Of a DNA stretch of 64,000 nt, positions 17,287-26,079 are shown piece by piece. The notes under the pieces are model-generated. The model was not told the DNA's origin and made no database searches. It worked only from the letters and a program-made list of their open reading frames with translations. Location: the NCBI GenBank assembly GCA_963819845.1, contig CAWFXQ010000014.1:248001-312000 (forward strand), in the 5' to 3' direction. Position 1 is the stretch's first letter; each line of letters begins with the position of its first letter. This stretch comes from DATAGF01 sp963819845 (GTDB lineage Bacteria; Actinomycetota; Thermoleophilia; Miltoncostaeales; Miltoncostaeaceae). Position numbers and translations under genes: made by a program.

Positions 17287-18845
17287 CCGTCGGCCGGCTG
17301 GCCCGGGCCGCGGCGATCGTCGCGCTGTTCGGGCTGCTCTCGCGGTTGCTGGGGTTCGCCCGCGAGATCGTCCTGGCGGCCGCCTACGGCACGACCGGCG
17401 TCACGGACGCCTTCGTCAACTCGCTGCTGATCGTGAACACCGTCGCGGCGGTGCTGCTCTACACGCTGGTCACGCTGATCATCCCCACCTTCCAGCGCGA
17501 GCGGGCCGAGAGCGGCGCCGACAGCGCCTGGCGCCTGGTGGCGGCCCTGGCCGTCTGGACCGGGATGGGTCTGGTGGTGCTCGCGGGCCTGGCGGCGATC
17601 TTCCCCGAGGCGCTGGCGGCCCTGTTCCGGCTCGACCCGGCGCGCGCCGAGGACACGGCCCAGCTGATCCGGATCATGTCCCCGGCCATCGCGCTGCAGG
17701 GCTTCTCGGCGATCTTCACGGCGATTCTCCAGATCCACGGCCGCTTCGCCGGGCCGGCGGCGGTGGGCATCGCGTTCAACCTCGGGATCATCGTGGCCGT
17801 CCTCGTCGGCCAGGGCTCCATCGGCATCGAGGCGGCCGCCTGGGGCGTGACGATCGGCGCGACCCTGCAGGTGCTGCTGCAGCTGCCGCAGTTCTGGCGC
17901 CTGCTGCGGGAGGCCCGGCCGCGCGCGGTCCTGACGCACCCCCGACTGGCCGGCGTGGGCCTGCTGGCGCTCCCGGTGCTGGGCGCGTCGGTGCTCCAGC
18001 AGGTCAACAACTTCACCGACAAGCTCTTCGCGTCGAGCCTCGAGGCCGGGCGCGTCGCCGCGCTGAGCTTCGCCAACGCCCTCGGGCAGGCCCCGCGGGC
18101 GGCGCTGCTGCTGCCGCTCCTGACGCCCCTGTTCCCGCTCATCGCCCGGCTCATGTCGGAGCGGCGCGAGACCGAGGCGCTGGCGGCGTTCCGGCGCGTG
18201 GCCGGGCTGCTCGGCCTGGTGGCCTTCCCGATGTCGCTGCTGCTGGCCATCTGGGCCGACGAGGTGGCCCAGCTGGCCTTCCAGCGCCAGGCCTGCGGCG
18301 AGGACTGCGTGGCCGAGATCGCGCCGCCCCTGGTCTGGTACGCGCTCGGGATCTGGCCCGCGTTCCTGTCGCTGCTGCTGAACCGCACGCTCTCGGCGGC
18401 CAACCTCCAGCGCGAGATCCTCTGGACGACGATCGTGACCGTCGTGCTGACGATCGTCCTGGACATTCTCCTGCTGGGGCCGATGGAGCAGGCCGGGCTG
18501 GCCCTGGCCGCCACCCTCGGCGTGTTCGCCAACGCGGCGATGCTGCTCGCCCGCATGCGCCGGCGCTTCCCCGCCCTGCGCCTGGGCGAGCTGGCCGGGC
18601 GCCAGGCGCGCCTGCTGGCCGCCGCGCTGGCCGGAGCGGCGGCCGCGCTGCTGCTCGACCTCGCCCTGCCGACGACGGACCTGCCCTCGCTGGAGCTCGC
18701 GCCCCTCCTGGTGGCCAAGGCCGCCGTCGCGATCGCCGTCGCCGGGCTGGCGGCGCGCGCGCTGGCGGCGCCGGAGCTCGCCGAGGGCTGGGGGGCGCTG
18801 CGGTCCCTGACCGGCCGCCGCGGGGCGCGCGGGCGGCCGGAGTAG
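17283..18845 (+). CDS. murJ: MurJ/MviN-family lipid-linked glycan flippase
   Basis: About 520 residues with some 14 hydrophobic helices. The N-terminal signature LLSRLLGFAREIVLAAAYG and the early Asp of TDAFVNSLL are typical of the MurJ family (MOP superfamily), which flips lipid II. Start GTG 17283 overlaps the true stop of the propeller gene (GTGA). No separate Wzx flippase is seen in the locus, so this protein could instead export the polysaccharide repeat unit. I cannot separate the two roles, and other MurJ copies may exist elsewhere in the genome. Confidence 0.85.
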   Translation: MTVGRLARAAAIVALFGLLSRLLGFAREIVLAAAYGTTGVTDAFVNSLLIVNTVAAVLLYTLVTLIIPTFQRERAESGADSAWRLVAALAVWTGMGLVVLAGLAAIFPEALAALFRLDPARAEDTAQLIRIMSPAIALQGFSAIFTAILQIHGRFAGPAAVGIAFNLGIIVAVLVGQGSIGIEAAAWGVTIGATLQVLLQLPQFWRLLREARPRAVLTHPRLAGVGLLALPVLGASVLQQVNNFTDKLFASSLEAGRVAALSFANALGQAPRAALLLPLLTPLFPLIARLMSERRETEALAAFRRVAGLLGLVAFPMSLLLAIWADEVAQLAFQRQACGEDCVAEIAPPLVWYALGIWPAFLSLLLNRTLSAANLQREILWTTIVTVVLTIVLDILLLGPMEQAGLALAATLGVFANAAMLLARMRRRFPALRLGELAGRQARLLAAALAGAAAALLLDLALPTTDLPSLELAPLLVAKAAVAIAVAGLAARALAAPELAEGWGALRSLTGRRGARGRPE

Positions 18846-18848
18846 GCT
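18843..18848 (+). promoter_or_regulatory. Putative -10 box TAGGCT, leaderless type
   Basis: TAGGCT reuses the stop codon of murJ and ends 7 nt before ATG 18856 of the SDR gene. The geometry matches the other leaderless-type sites in this window. Confidence 0.45.
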
Positions 18849-18855
18849 GCCGCCG

Positions 18856-19795
<940 letters not shown>

Positions 19796-19797
<2 letters not shown>

Positions 19798-19802
19798 GGA
19801 GG
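19796..19802 (+). promoter_or_regulatory. Shine-Dalgarno GAGGAGG without a canonical start codon downstream
   Basis: GAGGAGG overlaps the end of the SDR gene. The frame that encodes the first strand of the ABC ATPase (VWARHLRKAYGALVAVNG) is open from 19757, but has no ATG, GTG or TTG before 19856. Confidence 0.6.
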
Positions 19803-19855
19803 CCCCGCCGGCGGCCGTCTGGGCCCGGCACCTGCGCAAGGCCTACGGCGCCCTC

Positions 19856-20728
19856 GTGGCCGTCAACGGCATCGACGTCCGCATCGAGACGGGGGAGTGC
19901 TTCGGCTTCCTCGGCCCGAACGGCGCGGGCAAGACCACCACCATGCGGATGATGTCGTGCCTGTCGCCCCGCGACGCGGGCGAGCTGCTCGTGCTGGGGA
20001 TCGACCCCGACGCCGAGCCGCGGCGGCTCAAGCGGCACCTGGGCGTCGTGGCTCAGGAACCCACGCTCGACCTCGAGCTGACCGTGCGCGAGAACCTGCT
20101 CGTCTACGCCCGCTACTTCGACATCCCGGCGCCCGAGGCGGGGCGGCGGGCCGCCGAGCTGCTCGCGATGATGGCGCTCACCGACCGGGCCGATGACGCC
20201 GTCGACCGCCTGTCGGGCGGCATGCGGCGGCGCCTGCAGATCGCCCGGGCCCTCATCAACCGGCCGCGCCTCGTGCTGCTCGACGAGCCGACCACCGGGC
20301 TCGACCCCCAGGCCCGCCACGCCGTGTGGGAGCGCCTGCGCGCCCTGCGGCAGGACGGCGCGACCCTGGTCCTGACCACCCACTACATGGACGAGGCGGC
20401 CCAGCTCTGCGACCGGCTCGTCATCATGGACGCCGGGCGGATCGTCCGCGCCGGCCGCCCGGCCGACCTGGTGGCCCGCGAGGCCGGGCGCGAGGTGCTG
20501 GAGCTGCGCGTCGCCCCCGGCGACGTCGCCGCGTTGCTGGAGCACCTGGGCGGGCGGGCGCGCGGCCACGAGGTGGACGGCGACCTGGTGCTGCTGTTCG
20601 CCGACGACGCCGAGGCGCTGCACGCGCACGCCCGGTCGGCCCCCGTGCCGAGCCGCCTTCAGGCCGTGCGGCCGGCCGGCCTGGAGGACGTCTTCCTGCG
20701 CCTCACCGGCCGGCGCCTACGAGACTGA
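19856..20728 (+). CDS. ABC transporter ATP-binding protein, DrrA/NodI type, start unclear
   Basis: Carries Walker A GPNGAGKTT, Q-loop VVAQEPTLD, signature LSGGMRRRLQIARAL, Walker B LVLLDEPTTGLD and switch TTHYMDEA. The C-terminus GLEDVFLRLTGRRLRD is typical of drug/lipo-oligosaccharide exporters of the DrrA/NodI subgroup. The first canonical start (GTG 19856) would delete the first beta-strand. The homologous sequence begins near 19814 without a start codon, although a strong Shine-Dalgarno stands at 19796-19802. The partner permease expected downstream is absent; the next gene is convergent and overlaps by 26 bp. Either the start is non-canonical or the gene is damaged. Confidence 0.75.
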   Translation: MAVNGIDVRIETGECFGFLGPNGAGKTTTMRMMSCLSPRDAGELLVLGIDPDAEPRRLKRHLGVVAQEPTLDLELTVRENLLVYARYFDIPAPEAGRRAAELLAMMALTDRADDAVDRLSGGMRRRLQIARALINRPRLVLLDEPTTGLDPQARHAVWERLRALRQDGATLVLTTHYMDEAAQLCDRLVIMDAGRIVRAGRPADLVAREAGREVLELRVAPGDVAALLEHLGGRARGHEVDGDLVLLFADDAEALHAHARSAPVPSRLQAVRPAGLEDVFLRLTGRRLRD

Positions 20729-21599
20729 GCTCGCACCCCCGCACGCGGTCGCGGCGGTCGACGTACGCCCGGTCGCGCCCCGGCCCGCAGCGCACGATCT
20801 CGGCTCTGCCGTTGCGGGCGCGGACCACGTCGTTGCCGCCGCCGGCGTCGTAGGCGTTCGCCCCCGGCCCGCCGACCAGGGTGTCAGCGCCGCGGCCGCC
20901 CGCGAGGCGGTCGTCGCCGTCGCCCCCCGTCAGGCGGTCCGCGCCGGGCCCCCCGACGAGGCAGTCGTGGCCGCCCTCACCGCGCATCCGGTCGGCCGCG
21001 CCGAAGCCGATGACGACGTCGCCGGCGGCGCCCCCCGTCAGCCTGTCGGGCCCGTTGGTCCCGAGCAGCGCGAGGCGGCAGCCACCCGCCCGGAGGGGCT
21101 GCGTCGGATCGCCGCCGCCGCCCGATCCGGGGCCCGGGCCCGGGCCGCCGCCTCCCCCGCCTCCGCCCGCGCTTCCGCCGAAGCGCGCCGGGATCGTCAC
21201 CGAGTCCCCCGAGAAGGTGATGCTGAAGGAGCCGTGGAGGGGGAACTGCTCGTAGCAGGTCGCGATGACCTCGGGCGTCAGACGCTGCGCGCGCGCGATG
21301 GCGACCACCCGGATCTCGTGTGTGTACGACGCGGTGGCGAAGCCGCCGACGTAGGTGCGCTCGCCCGTGTCCAGGTCCACGAGGTAGACGTGGCCGTCGT
21401 AGCCGACGTTGTCCGGCGGCGCGCCCTGACAGCTCATGGCCGTGCGGATCTCGACGGTCCAGACGTCGGGGGCCGTGCGCTCCGTCACCTGGGCCGACAC
21501 CGTGCCGGCGGGCGTCAGGTGGTCGGCTGCGCCCGCGGCCGGCCAGATCAGCGCGAGCAGGGCCGCGGCGATCAGCGCGAGGCCACGGCGCGCCGCCAT
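20703..21599 (-). CDS. Secreted protein with hemolysin-type glycine/aspartate repeats
   Basis: About 298 residues. A signal peptide (GLALIAAALLALIWPAAGAA) precedes a beta-rich domain of about 130 residues containing three cysteines, a Gly/Pro linker, then RTX-like nonapeptide repeats (GPDRLTGGAAGDVVIGFG, GGDGDDRLAGGRGAD). These repeats usually bind calcium and form a beta-roll outside the cell. The last 40 residues hold a Cys pair (VRCGPGRDRAYVD, VRGCELS) often seen after such repeats in actinobacteria. The gene directly follows tatC on the minus strand, so it may be cotranscribed, but the signal peptide has no twin arginine of the Tat type. Function unknown. Confidence 0.75.
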   Translation of the reverse strand: MAARRGLALIAAALLALIWPAAGAADHLTPAGTVSAQVTERTAPDVWTVEIRTAMSCQGAPPDNVGYDGHVYLVDLDTGERTYVGGFATASYTHEIRVVAIARAQRLTPEVIATCYEQFPLHGSFSITFSGDSVTIPARFGGSAGGGGGGGGPGPGPGSGGGGDPTQPLRAGGCRLALLGTNGPDRLTGGAAGDVVIGFGAADRMRGEGGHDCLVGGPGADRLTGGDGDDRLAGGRGADTLVGGPGANAYDAGGGNDVVRARNGRAEIVRCGPGRDRAYVDRRDRVRGCELSLVGAGR

Positions 21600-21600
21600 G

Positions 21601-22416
21601 TCAGGCGGGCCCGGGGGCGGGGTCCTCGTCGTCGTCGGCCCCGGCCCACGCGTCGCGCGCCCAGAGGGGCGGGCCGCCGAAGCGCTTCGACAGCCAGATG
21701 CCGAGGCCGTAGAGGAAGATCTGCGGGATCATGAGCAGCAGCATGCTGAACGGGTCGCCGCCGGGCAGGATCGCGGCCAGCGCCGCGATCAGCACGATCG
21801 CCACCCGCCAGTGCCGGATGTAGAACTCGGCGCTCGTGACCCCGATGCGCGACAGCGCGAGCATCGCCACCGGCACCTCGAACATCAGCCCGGAGGCGAG
21901 CAGGAGCGTGGTCACGAAGCCGAAGTACTCGTTCGCGCGCACCTCGGTCTGGAACACGTCTCCGCCGAAGCCGAGCAGGAAGTCGAGGGCCACCGGCAGC
22001 ACCACGAAGTAGCCGAAGGCGACGCCGGCCACGAACAGCAGGGACGCCCCCGCGACCACCAGCAGCATCCGCCGGCGGGGCTGGTCCTGCACGGCGGGGA
22101 TCACGAACGCGTAGAGCTGGTAGAGCCAGATCGGGAGCGCCGCGAGCAGGGCGGTGTAGGCGCAGACCTTGAGGACCGTGAAGAAGGGCTCGGTCGGGGA
22201 CAGGGTGATCAGGCCGGTCTCCTCGTAGCGCTCGGGCAGCGGCCACTCCAGGATCTCGAGCAGCTGGCCGTGGAACCCGTAGGCCACCGCGAAGGCGACC
22301 ACCAGCGCGACCACCGACACGATCACCCGGTTGCGCAGCTCGTCGAGGTGCTCCACCACGCTCAGCCGCTCGTCGCTGCCGACGCGGCGCACCGTCATCC
22401 CGCGCAGGCGGGCCAT
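21601..22416 (-). CDS. tatC: Sec-independent protein translocase TatC
   Basis: About 271 residues, six membrane helices. The N-terminal VVEHLDELRNRVI is the conserved TatC signature; ITLSPTEPFFTVLKV and the conserved FGYFVVLPVALDFLLGFG and FEVPVAM segments follow. It forms the substrate receptor for twin-arginine signal peptides with the TatA product of the next gene. The C-terminus ends in an acidic cytoplasmic tail. It is downstream of tatA (9-bp gap) and upstream of the secreted repeat protein in a minus-strand unit. Confidence 0.95.
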   Translation of the reverse strand: MARLRGMTVRRVGSDERLSVVEHLDELRNRVIVSVVALVVAFAVAYGFHGQLLEILEWPLPERYEETGLITLSPTEPFFTVLKVCAYTALLAALPIWLYQLYAFVIPAVQDQPRRRMLLVVAGASLLFVAGVAFGYFVVLPVALDFLLGFGGDVFQTEVRANEYFGFVTTLLLASGLMFEVPVAMLALSRIGVTSAEFYIRHWRVAIVLIAALAAILPGGDPFSMLLLMIPQIFLYGLGIWLSKRFGGPPLWARDAWAGADDDEDPAPGPA

Positions 22417-22425
22417 CCTCGCGGG

Positions 22426-22704
22426 CTAGGCCGCCGGCGGGCGCGGCGGGGTGTCGCCCGGCACCACCACGCCCTCGAGGACGTCGTCGTCCTCGTCGGC
22501 CGCCGCGGCCGCGGCCGGCGCGCGCGCCGGCTCGGGGTCGTCGCGCGGGCGGTCTCCGTCGTCGTCCATGATCGACCCCTTGAACTCGCGGATGCCGCGG
22601 CCGATCGACCGCCCCATCTCGGGCAGCCGCTTGGGCCCGAACACGAGCAGCGCGATCACCAGCACGATGATGATCTGGATGGGAGAGATGTCGAACGTGT
22701 GCAG
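22426..22704 (-). CDS. tatA: Sec-independent protein translocase TatA, probable CTG start
   Basis: Short single-helix protein with an amphipathic helix (FGPKRLPEMGRSIGRGIREFKGS) and an acidic Ala-rich tail. The first GTG (22665) would cut the membrane helix in half. The family-like N-terminus HTFDISPIQIIIVLVIALL is encoded upstream in the same frame, which has no ATG, GTG or TTG there. A CTG at 22704 lies 4 nt after the Shine-Dalgarno-like AAGGA (22713-22709) and gives a normal TatA of 92 residues. CTG initiation is inferred from this and should be confirmed. Confidence 0.8.
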   Translation of the reverse strand: MHTFDISPIQIIIVLVIALLVFGPKRLPEMGRSIGRGIREFKGSIMDDDGDRPRDDPEPARAPAAAAAADEDDDVLEGVVVPGDTPPRPPAA

Positions 22705-22772
22705 GCCGTCCTTACGCCGGGAGGCCCCTCGCGACGCAAGGTTAGCCCGCCCCGCCGGTCAGACCAACCTTG

Positions 22773-22778
22773 TAGCGT
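22773..22778 (+). promoter_or_regulatory. Putative -10 box TAGCGT, leaderless type
   Basis: TAGCGT ends 7 nt before GTG 22786 of the chorismate mutase gene, in the divergent gap with tatA. It favours GTG 22786 over the overlapping GTG 22777. Confidence 0.45.
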
Positions 22779-22785
22779 GGCCCGC

Positions 22786-23070
22786 GTGCGGGACGCCCAG
22801 GCCGACGCCGTCGTGCGCCAGATGCGCGACGCGATCATCGACAACGACCTGAAGCTGCTGGCGGCGGTCAACGCGCGCCTGGAGCTGGTCGCCCGCCTGC
22901 GCTCCTACAAGGGCGCGCAGGGGATGGAGTTCGTCGACCAGGCCCGTGAGGACTGGATGCACCGCTACCTCGCCGCCGCCAACACCGGGCCCCTCACGGA
23001 CGAGGGGCTCCACGAGATCTACGGCCACCTGCTCGACCTCACCAAGCGCGAGACGGGTGCCGGAGGCTAG
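22786..23070 (+). CDS. Chorismate mutase type II (AroQ) domain protein
   Basis: A 94-residue all-helical protein with the AroQ layout: VVRQMRDAIIDNDLKLLAAVNARLELVARLRSYK, then a second helix with EDWMHRYLAAA and a C-terminal helix HEIYGHLLDLTKRE. It would convert chorismate to prephenate for Phe/Tyr synthesis. The catalytic Arg/Lys set of helix 1 appears present, but the sequence is divergent and a non-catalytic or regulatory role is possible. Its TAG stop shares the palindrome CTAG with the convergent nuclease gene. Confidence 0.75.
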   Translation: MRDAQADAVVRQMRDAIIDNDLKLLAAVNARLELVARLRSYKGAQGMEFVDQAREDWMHRYLAAANTGPLTDEGLHEIYGHLLDLTKRETGAGG

Positions 23071-23555
23071 GACTCCGAGAGGAAGTCGTCGGGGCTCACC
23101 TGGTCGAGGAACTCCTTGAACTTCTCGACGACCTCGTCGGTGTCCTCGACCTCGTGCTCGAACTCGATCCCGCTCTCCTCGATGACGCTGTCGGCCGCGA
23201 AGATCGGCGCGTTGCTGCGCACCGCCAGCGCCAGCGCGTCGCTGGGCCGGGAGTCGATCTCGATCTCGGACGCCGCCGCGCGGAGGGTGATCTGCGCGTA
23301 GAAGGTGTTCTCGCGGAGCTCGGTCACGGTGATCTTGGAGATCTCCGCGTTCAGCTCCGTCAGCACCTCCGACAGGAGGTCGTGAGTCATCGGGCGCGGC
23401 GTCTCGGCCCCCTGCAGCTTCATGAGGATGGCCGCCGCCTCGGCGTGCCCGATCCAGATCGGCAGGAACTTGTTGCCGCTCACCGTCTTCAGGAGCACGA
23501 TCGGCTGCTTGCCGACCATGTCGAAGCTCACACCGTAGATCACCATCTCCTGCAC
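23067..23555 (-). CDS. Bifunctional nuclease family protein (DUF151)
   Basis: About 162 residues. The core VVLLKTVSGNKFLPIWIGHAEAAAI-type segment, THDLLSEVL and the strongly conserved IDSRPSDALALAVRSNAPIF define the BFN/DUF151 family, reported to cleave RNA and DNA in some bacteria. The acidic C-terminal extension (EVEDTDEVVEKFKEFL) is common in actinobacterial members. Start GTG 23555 is preceded by AGAGGAG at a good distance and by a TATAAT box further upstream. Confidence 0.88.
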   Translation of the reverse strand: MQEMVIYGVSFDMVGKQPIVLLKTVSGNKFLPIWIGHAEAAAILMKLQGAETPRPMTHDLLSEVLTELNAEISKITVTELRENTFYAQITLRAAASEIEIDSRPSDALALAVRSNAPIFAADSVIEESGIEFEHEVEDTDEVVEKFKEFLDQVSPDDFLSES

Positions 23556-23596
23556 GGCGCTCGCTCCTCTCTGACGGCGGGCGCGACCGCCGGGCC

Positions 23597-23602
23597 ATTA
23601 TA
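23597..23602 (-). promoter_or_regulatory. -10 box TATAAT for the bifunctional nuclease gene
   Basis: A perfect TATAAT on the minus strand, about 41 bp before GTG 23555. No clear -35 hexamer is visible. Unlike the leaderless-type sites, this promoter leaves a leader with a Shine-Dalgarno. Confidence 0.55.
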
Positions 23603-23713
23603 GGCGGGGACCGGGGGGGCCCCGCCCCCTCCCGAGGTACGGACGGCCCTGCCCCGCCGGGCGGTTGTCGGCCTCTCCGGGTGATTGATACCCTCCCGCG
23701 GCCGCAGGCCACG

Positions 23714-23787
23714 GGGCGATTAGCTCAGCCGGTTAGAGCGCATCTCTGATAAGGATGAGGTCCCTGGTTCGAGTCCAGGATCGCCCA
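23714..23787 (+). tRNA. tRNA-Ile (anticodon GAT)
   Basis: All four arms pair: acceptor GGGCGAT with ATCGCCC, D-stem GCTC/GAGC, anticodon stem CATCT/GGATG with loop CTGATAA (anticodon GAT, isoleucine), and T-stem CCTGG/CCAGG with loop TTCGAGT. The discriminator base is A. The following bases are CCT, so the full CCA end is not encoded. Confidence 0.97.
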
Positions 23788-23819
23788 CCTCGGCCGCGGC
23801 TCCGCCGGGCCCGCGAGAC

Positions 23820-24503
23820 GTGGAGGTCGGGGAGGTGGTGAGCACGGCGGCGGCCAGCGGGGGGGCGCGCGAGGCCCGGTCGGTCGGCTGCCTCGTCGTC
23901 GACGACCACGCCATCGTGCGCGAGGGGCTGCGGCGCGTTCTGTCGCAGCTCGGCGACATGGTCGTCGTGGGCGAGGCCGCCTCGGGCGAGGCCGCCATCG
24001 AGATGGTGCCGCTGCGCCGGCCCGACGTGGTGCTCATGGACGCCCGGATGCCCGGGATGGGCGGGGTGGCCGCGGCGCGCGCGATCGCGGCCACCCACCC
24101 CGGCGTGCGGGTGGTCATGTTCACGGCCCACGCCGAGCAGGACCTGCTGTGGGAGGCGCTCGACGCCGGGGCCCAGGGGTTCGTGCTCAAGGACTCCGAC
24201 AGCGCGGCGCTGGTGGCGGCCGTCCGCCAGGTCATGGACGGGGAGCCGTACGTCGACCCGCGCCTGGCGCCCGACTTCCTTCGGCAGCTCGCACGGCCGC
24301 GCAGCGCGGGCGTCCTCAGCGCCCGCGAGCGGGAGATCCTCCAGATGCTCGCCGACGGCTGCTCGAACCGCGAGGTGTCCGAGCGCCTGGTCGTCAGCGT
24401 GGAGACGGTCAAGACCCACGTGAAGCACATCCTCGCCAAGCTGGGCGCCGAGCACCGCACCCAGGCGGTCGCCATCGGCCTCCGCCAATCGATCATCCGC
24501 TAA
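23820..24503 (+). CDS. NarL/LuxR-family response regulator
   Basis: About 227 residues. The receiver domain (LVVDDHAIVREGLRR) has the phospho-acceptor Asp in VVLMDARMPGMGG, Thr in VVMFTAHAEQ and Lys in FVLKDSDS. A LuxR-type helix-turn-helix follows (LSAREREILQMLADGCSNREVSERL, VSVETVKTHVKHILAKLG). It lies directly before a cognate-looking histidine kinase. Start GTG 23820 is used; GTG 23838, close behind GGGGAGG, is an alternative. Targets are unknown. Confidence 0.93.
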   Translation: MEVGEVVSTAAASGGAREARSVGCLVVDDHAIVREGLRRVLSQLGDMVVVGEAASGEAAIEMVPLRRPDVVLMDARMPGMGGVAAARAIAATHPGVRVVMFTAHAEQDLLWEALDAGAQGFVLKDSDSAALVAAVRQVMDGEPYVDPRLAPDFLRQLARPRSAGVLSAREREILQMLADGCSNREVSERLVVSVETVKTHVKHILAKLGAEHRTQAVAIGLRQSIIR

Positions 24504-24507
24504 GCAA

Positions 24508-24513
24508 TAGAGT
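24508..24513 (+). promoter_or_regulatory. Putative -10 box TAGAGT, leaderless type
   Basis: TAGAGT lies immediately after the response-regulator stop and ends 10 nt before ATG 24524. It suggests the kinase can be transcribed separately. Confidence 0.4.
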
Positions 24514-24523
24514 TGCGTTCATC

Positions 24524-25288
24524 ATGACGAACGTCGGTGATGAGCCGGATGACGTCCGAGAGCGCCTGACGCTCGCGGCGGCGATCGTCCTCGCCCAGGA
24601 GCAGGAGCGGCGGCGCGTGGCCGAGGACCTCCACGACGGTCCCGTCCAACAGCTCGTCGGCCTGGGGCTGACCCTCGACGCCCTCTCGGCCGAGCTCCGC
24701 GACACCGCGCCGGCCTCGGCCGACCGCGCCGCGCGGGCGGCGGGCGCGGCCCGCGACTCGATCCGGGCGCTGCGGCGGGCGATCTTCGACCTCCACCCGA
24801 TGGCCCTCGAGGAGCTCGGCTTCGCGGCCGCCACCCGCGCGCTCGTGCAGCGCCTGGAGTGGCGCGGCGCGCGGGTGTCGCTCGACCTCGCGGCGGCGGA
24901 CGGGCTCTCGCAGACGCACCGGACGGTCGCGTTCCGCATCGTCCAGGAGGCGATCGCGAACGTCGTCCGCCACGCCGATCCGGCGACGGTGACGATCGCC
25001 GCGCGCACCGAGGGGGACCGCATCGTCATCGAGGTGGCCGACGACGGGCGCGGCTTCGACCCCGCGCGGCCCGGCCCGCGCATCGAGGGCGGCCACCTGG
25101 GTCTGGCGGCGATGACCGAGCGGGCCGCGCTGGCGGGCGGCGCCGTGACCATCGCGAGCGCGCCGGGCGAGGGGACCAACCTCCGCCTGACGCTGCCGGC
25201 CGGCGACGCTCAGGGCCCGGGCGGCAGCAGCCGGAGCGCCGCCTCGAGGGCCTCCTCATCGGGGAACCGCAGCTCGACGACCATCTGA
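24524..25288 (+). CDS. Soluble NarL-type sensor histidine kinase
   Basis: About 254 residues without membrane segments or a recognisable input domain. The HisKA_3 dimerisation helix carries the phospho-His in RRRVAEDLHDGPVQQLVGL near residue 35. A HATPase_c domain follows, with the N-box FRIVQEAIANVVRHA and G boxes ADDGRGFDP and GGHLGLAAMTERAAL. It should phosphorylate the adjacent NarL-type regulator from the cytoplasm; a partner sensor may supply the signal. The last 79 bp overlap the convergent parB, an unusually long overlap caused by an extended low-complexity C-terminus. Confidence 0.9.
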   Translation: MTNVGDEPDDVRERLTLAAAIVLAQEQERRRVAEDLHDGPVQQLVGLGLTLDALSAELRDTAPASADRAARAAGAARDSIRALRRAIFDLHPMALEELGFAAATRALVQRLEWRGARVSLDLAAADGLSQTHRTVAFRIVQEAIANVVRHADPATVTIAARTEGDRIVIEVADDGRGFDPARPGPRIEGGHLGLAAMTERAALAGGAVTIASAPGEGTNLRLTLPAGDAQGPGGSSRSAASRASSSGNRSSTTI

Positions 25289-26079
25289 CCCCCCGGGGCC
25301 GCGCGCACCCGCACCGGGGCGTCGAACGCGGTGCCGAACGCCTCGAGCGCAGCGTCCCCGACCGGCCCCGCCGCCGGGCGGGCGCGGCGGGGAGGGCTCG
25401 CCGACGCGCGGCGGGCCAGGTCCTCCGTCGCCCGCACGCTCAGGCCCCCCGCGACCGCCTGCTCGGCGACCCGCAGGCGACGGCCGCGGCCGTCGGCCAT
25501 CAGGATGGCCCGGCCGTGGCCCTCGCTCAGCCGGCCGGCCGCGATCATGTCCTGCACCTCCTCCGGCAGCTCCAGGAGGCGGACGAGGTTCGACACCGCG
25601 GGGCGGCTGCGGCCCAGCCGCGCGGCGAGCTCCGCGTGCCCCTGGCCGAAGTCCTCGATCAGGCAGGCGCACGCCTGGGCGACGTCGATCGGGGTGAGGT
25701 CCTCCCGCACCAGGTTCTCGGTCAGGGCCAGCTCGAGGCGCTCCCGGTCGTCGACCCGGCGCACGAGGGCCGGCACGCGCTCCAGGCCCGCCGATCGCGC
25801 CGCGCGCCAGCGTCGCTCGCCGGCCACCAGGACGTAGCGGCCCTCGCCGTCCGGCGGCGCGACCACGACCGGCTGGAGCACCCCGCTGGCGCGGATCGAG
25901 GCCGCGAGCGCCTCGAGCGCCTCGTCGTCGATCCTCGCGCGGGGCTGGCTGGGGTTCGGCGCGATCGCGTCGACCGGCAGCTCCAGCAGCCCGGCGCTCG
26001 CCGGCGCCGCCGCGCCGTCGCCGAGCAGCGCGGACAGCCCGCGCCCCAGCCCGCGGCGCCCGCGGCCGGCCTCAGCCAC
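25210..26079 (-). CDS. parB: Chromosome partitioning protein ParB
   Basis: About 289 residues. The N-terminal RRGLGRGLSALLGD is the ParA-contact peptide; the ParB/Srx domain has IAPNPSQPRARIDD, the CTP-binding GERRWRAARSAGL and TENLVREDLTPIDVAQA. The helix-turn-helix region is LAARLGRSRPAVSNLVRLLELP, and the C-terminal dimerisation segment is VVELRFPDEEALEAAL. It loads at parS sites, one of which is 1.5 kb away inside rsmG. GTG 26079 overlaps the 3' end of parA by 8 bp. Confidence 0.96.
   Translation of the reverse strand: MAEAGRGRRGLGRGLSALLGDGAAAPASAGLLELPVDAIAPNPSQPRARIDDEALEALAASIRASGVLQPVVVAPPDGEGRYVLVAGERRWRAARSAGLERVPALVRRVDDRERLELALTENLVREDLTPIDVAQACACLIEDFGQGHAELAARLGRSRPAVSNLVRLLELPEEVQDMIAAGRLSEGHGRAILMADGRGRRLRVAEQAVAGGLSVRATEDLARRASASPPRRARPAAGPVGDAALEAFGTAFDAPVRVRAAPGGQMVVELRFPDEEALEAALRLLPPGP

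Noticed and set aside
16041..18845. A single 934-residue protein joining the beta-propeller and MurJ
   Set aside because: The middle 55 residues are out-of-frame translation; the paralogue and the GTGA overlap show two genes with a one-base frameshift.
19856..21599. A permease gene for the ABC ATPase on either strand nearby
   Set aside because: No multi-helix protein is encoded next to it; the minus-strand neighbour is a secreted repeat protein and TatC belongs to the Tat system.
23788..23790. Encoded CCA end of tRNA-Ile
   Set aside because: The bases after the discriminator are CCT, so only two of the three terminal bases match.
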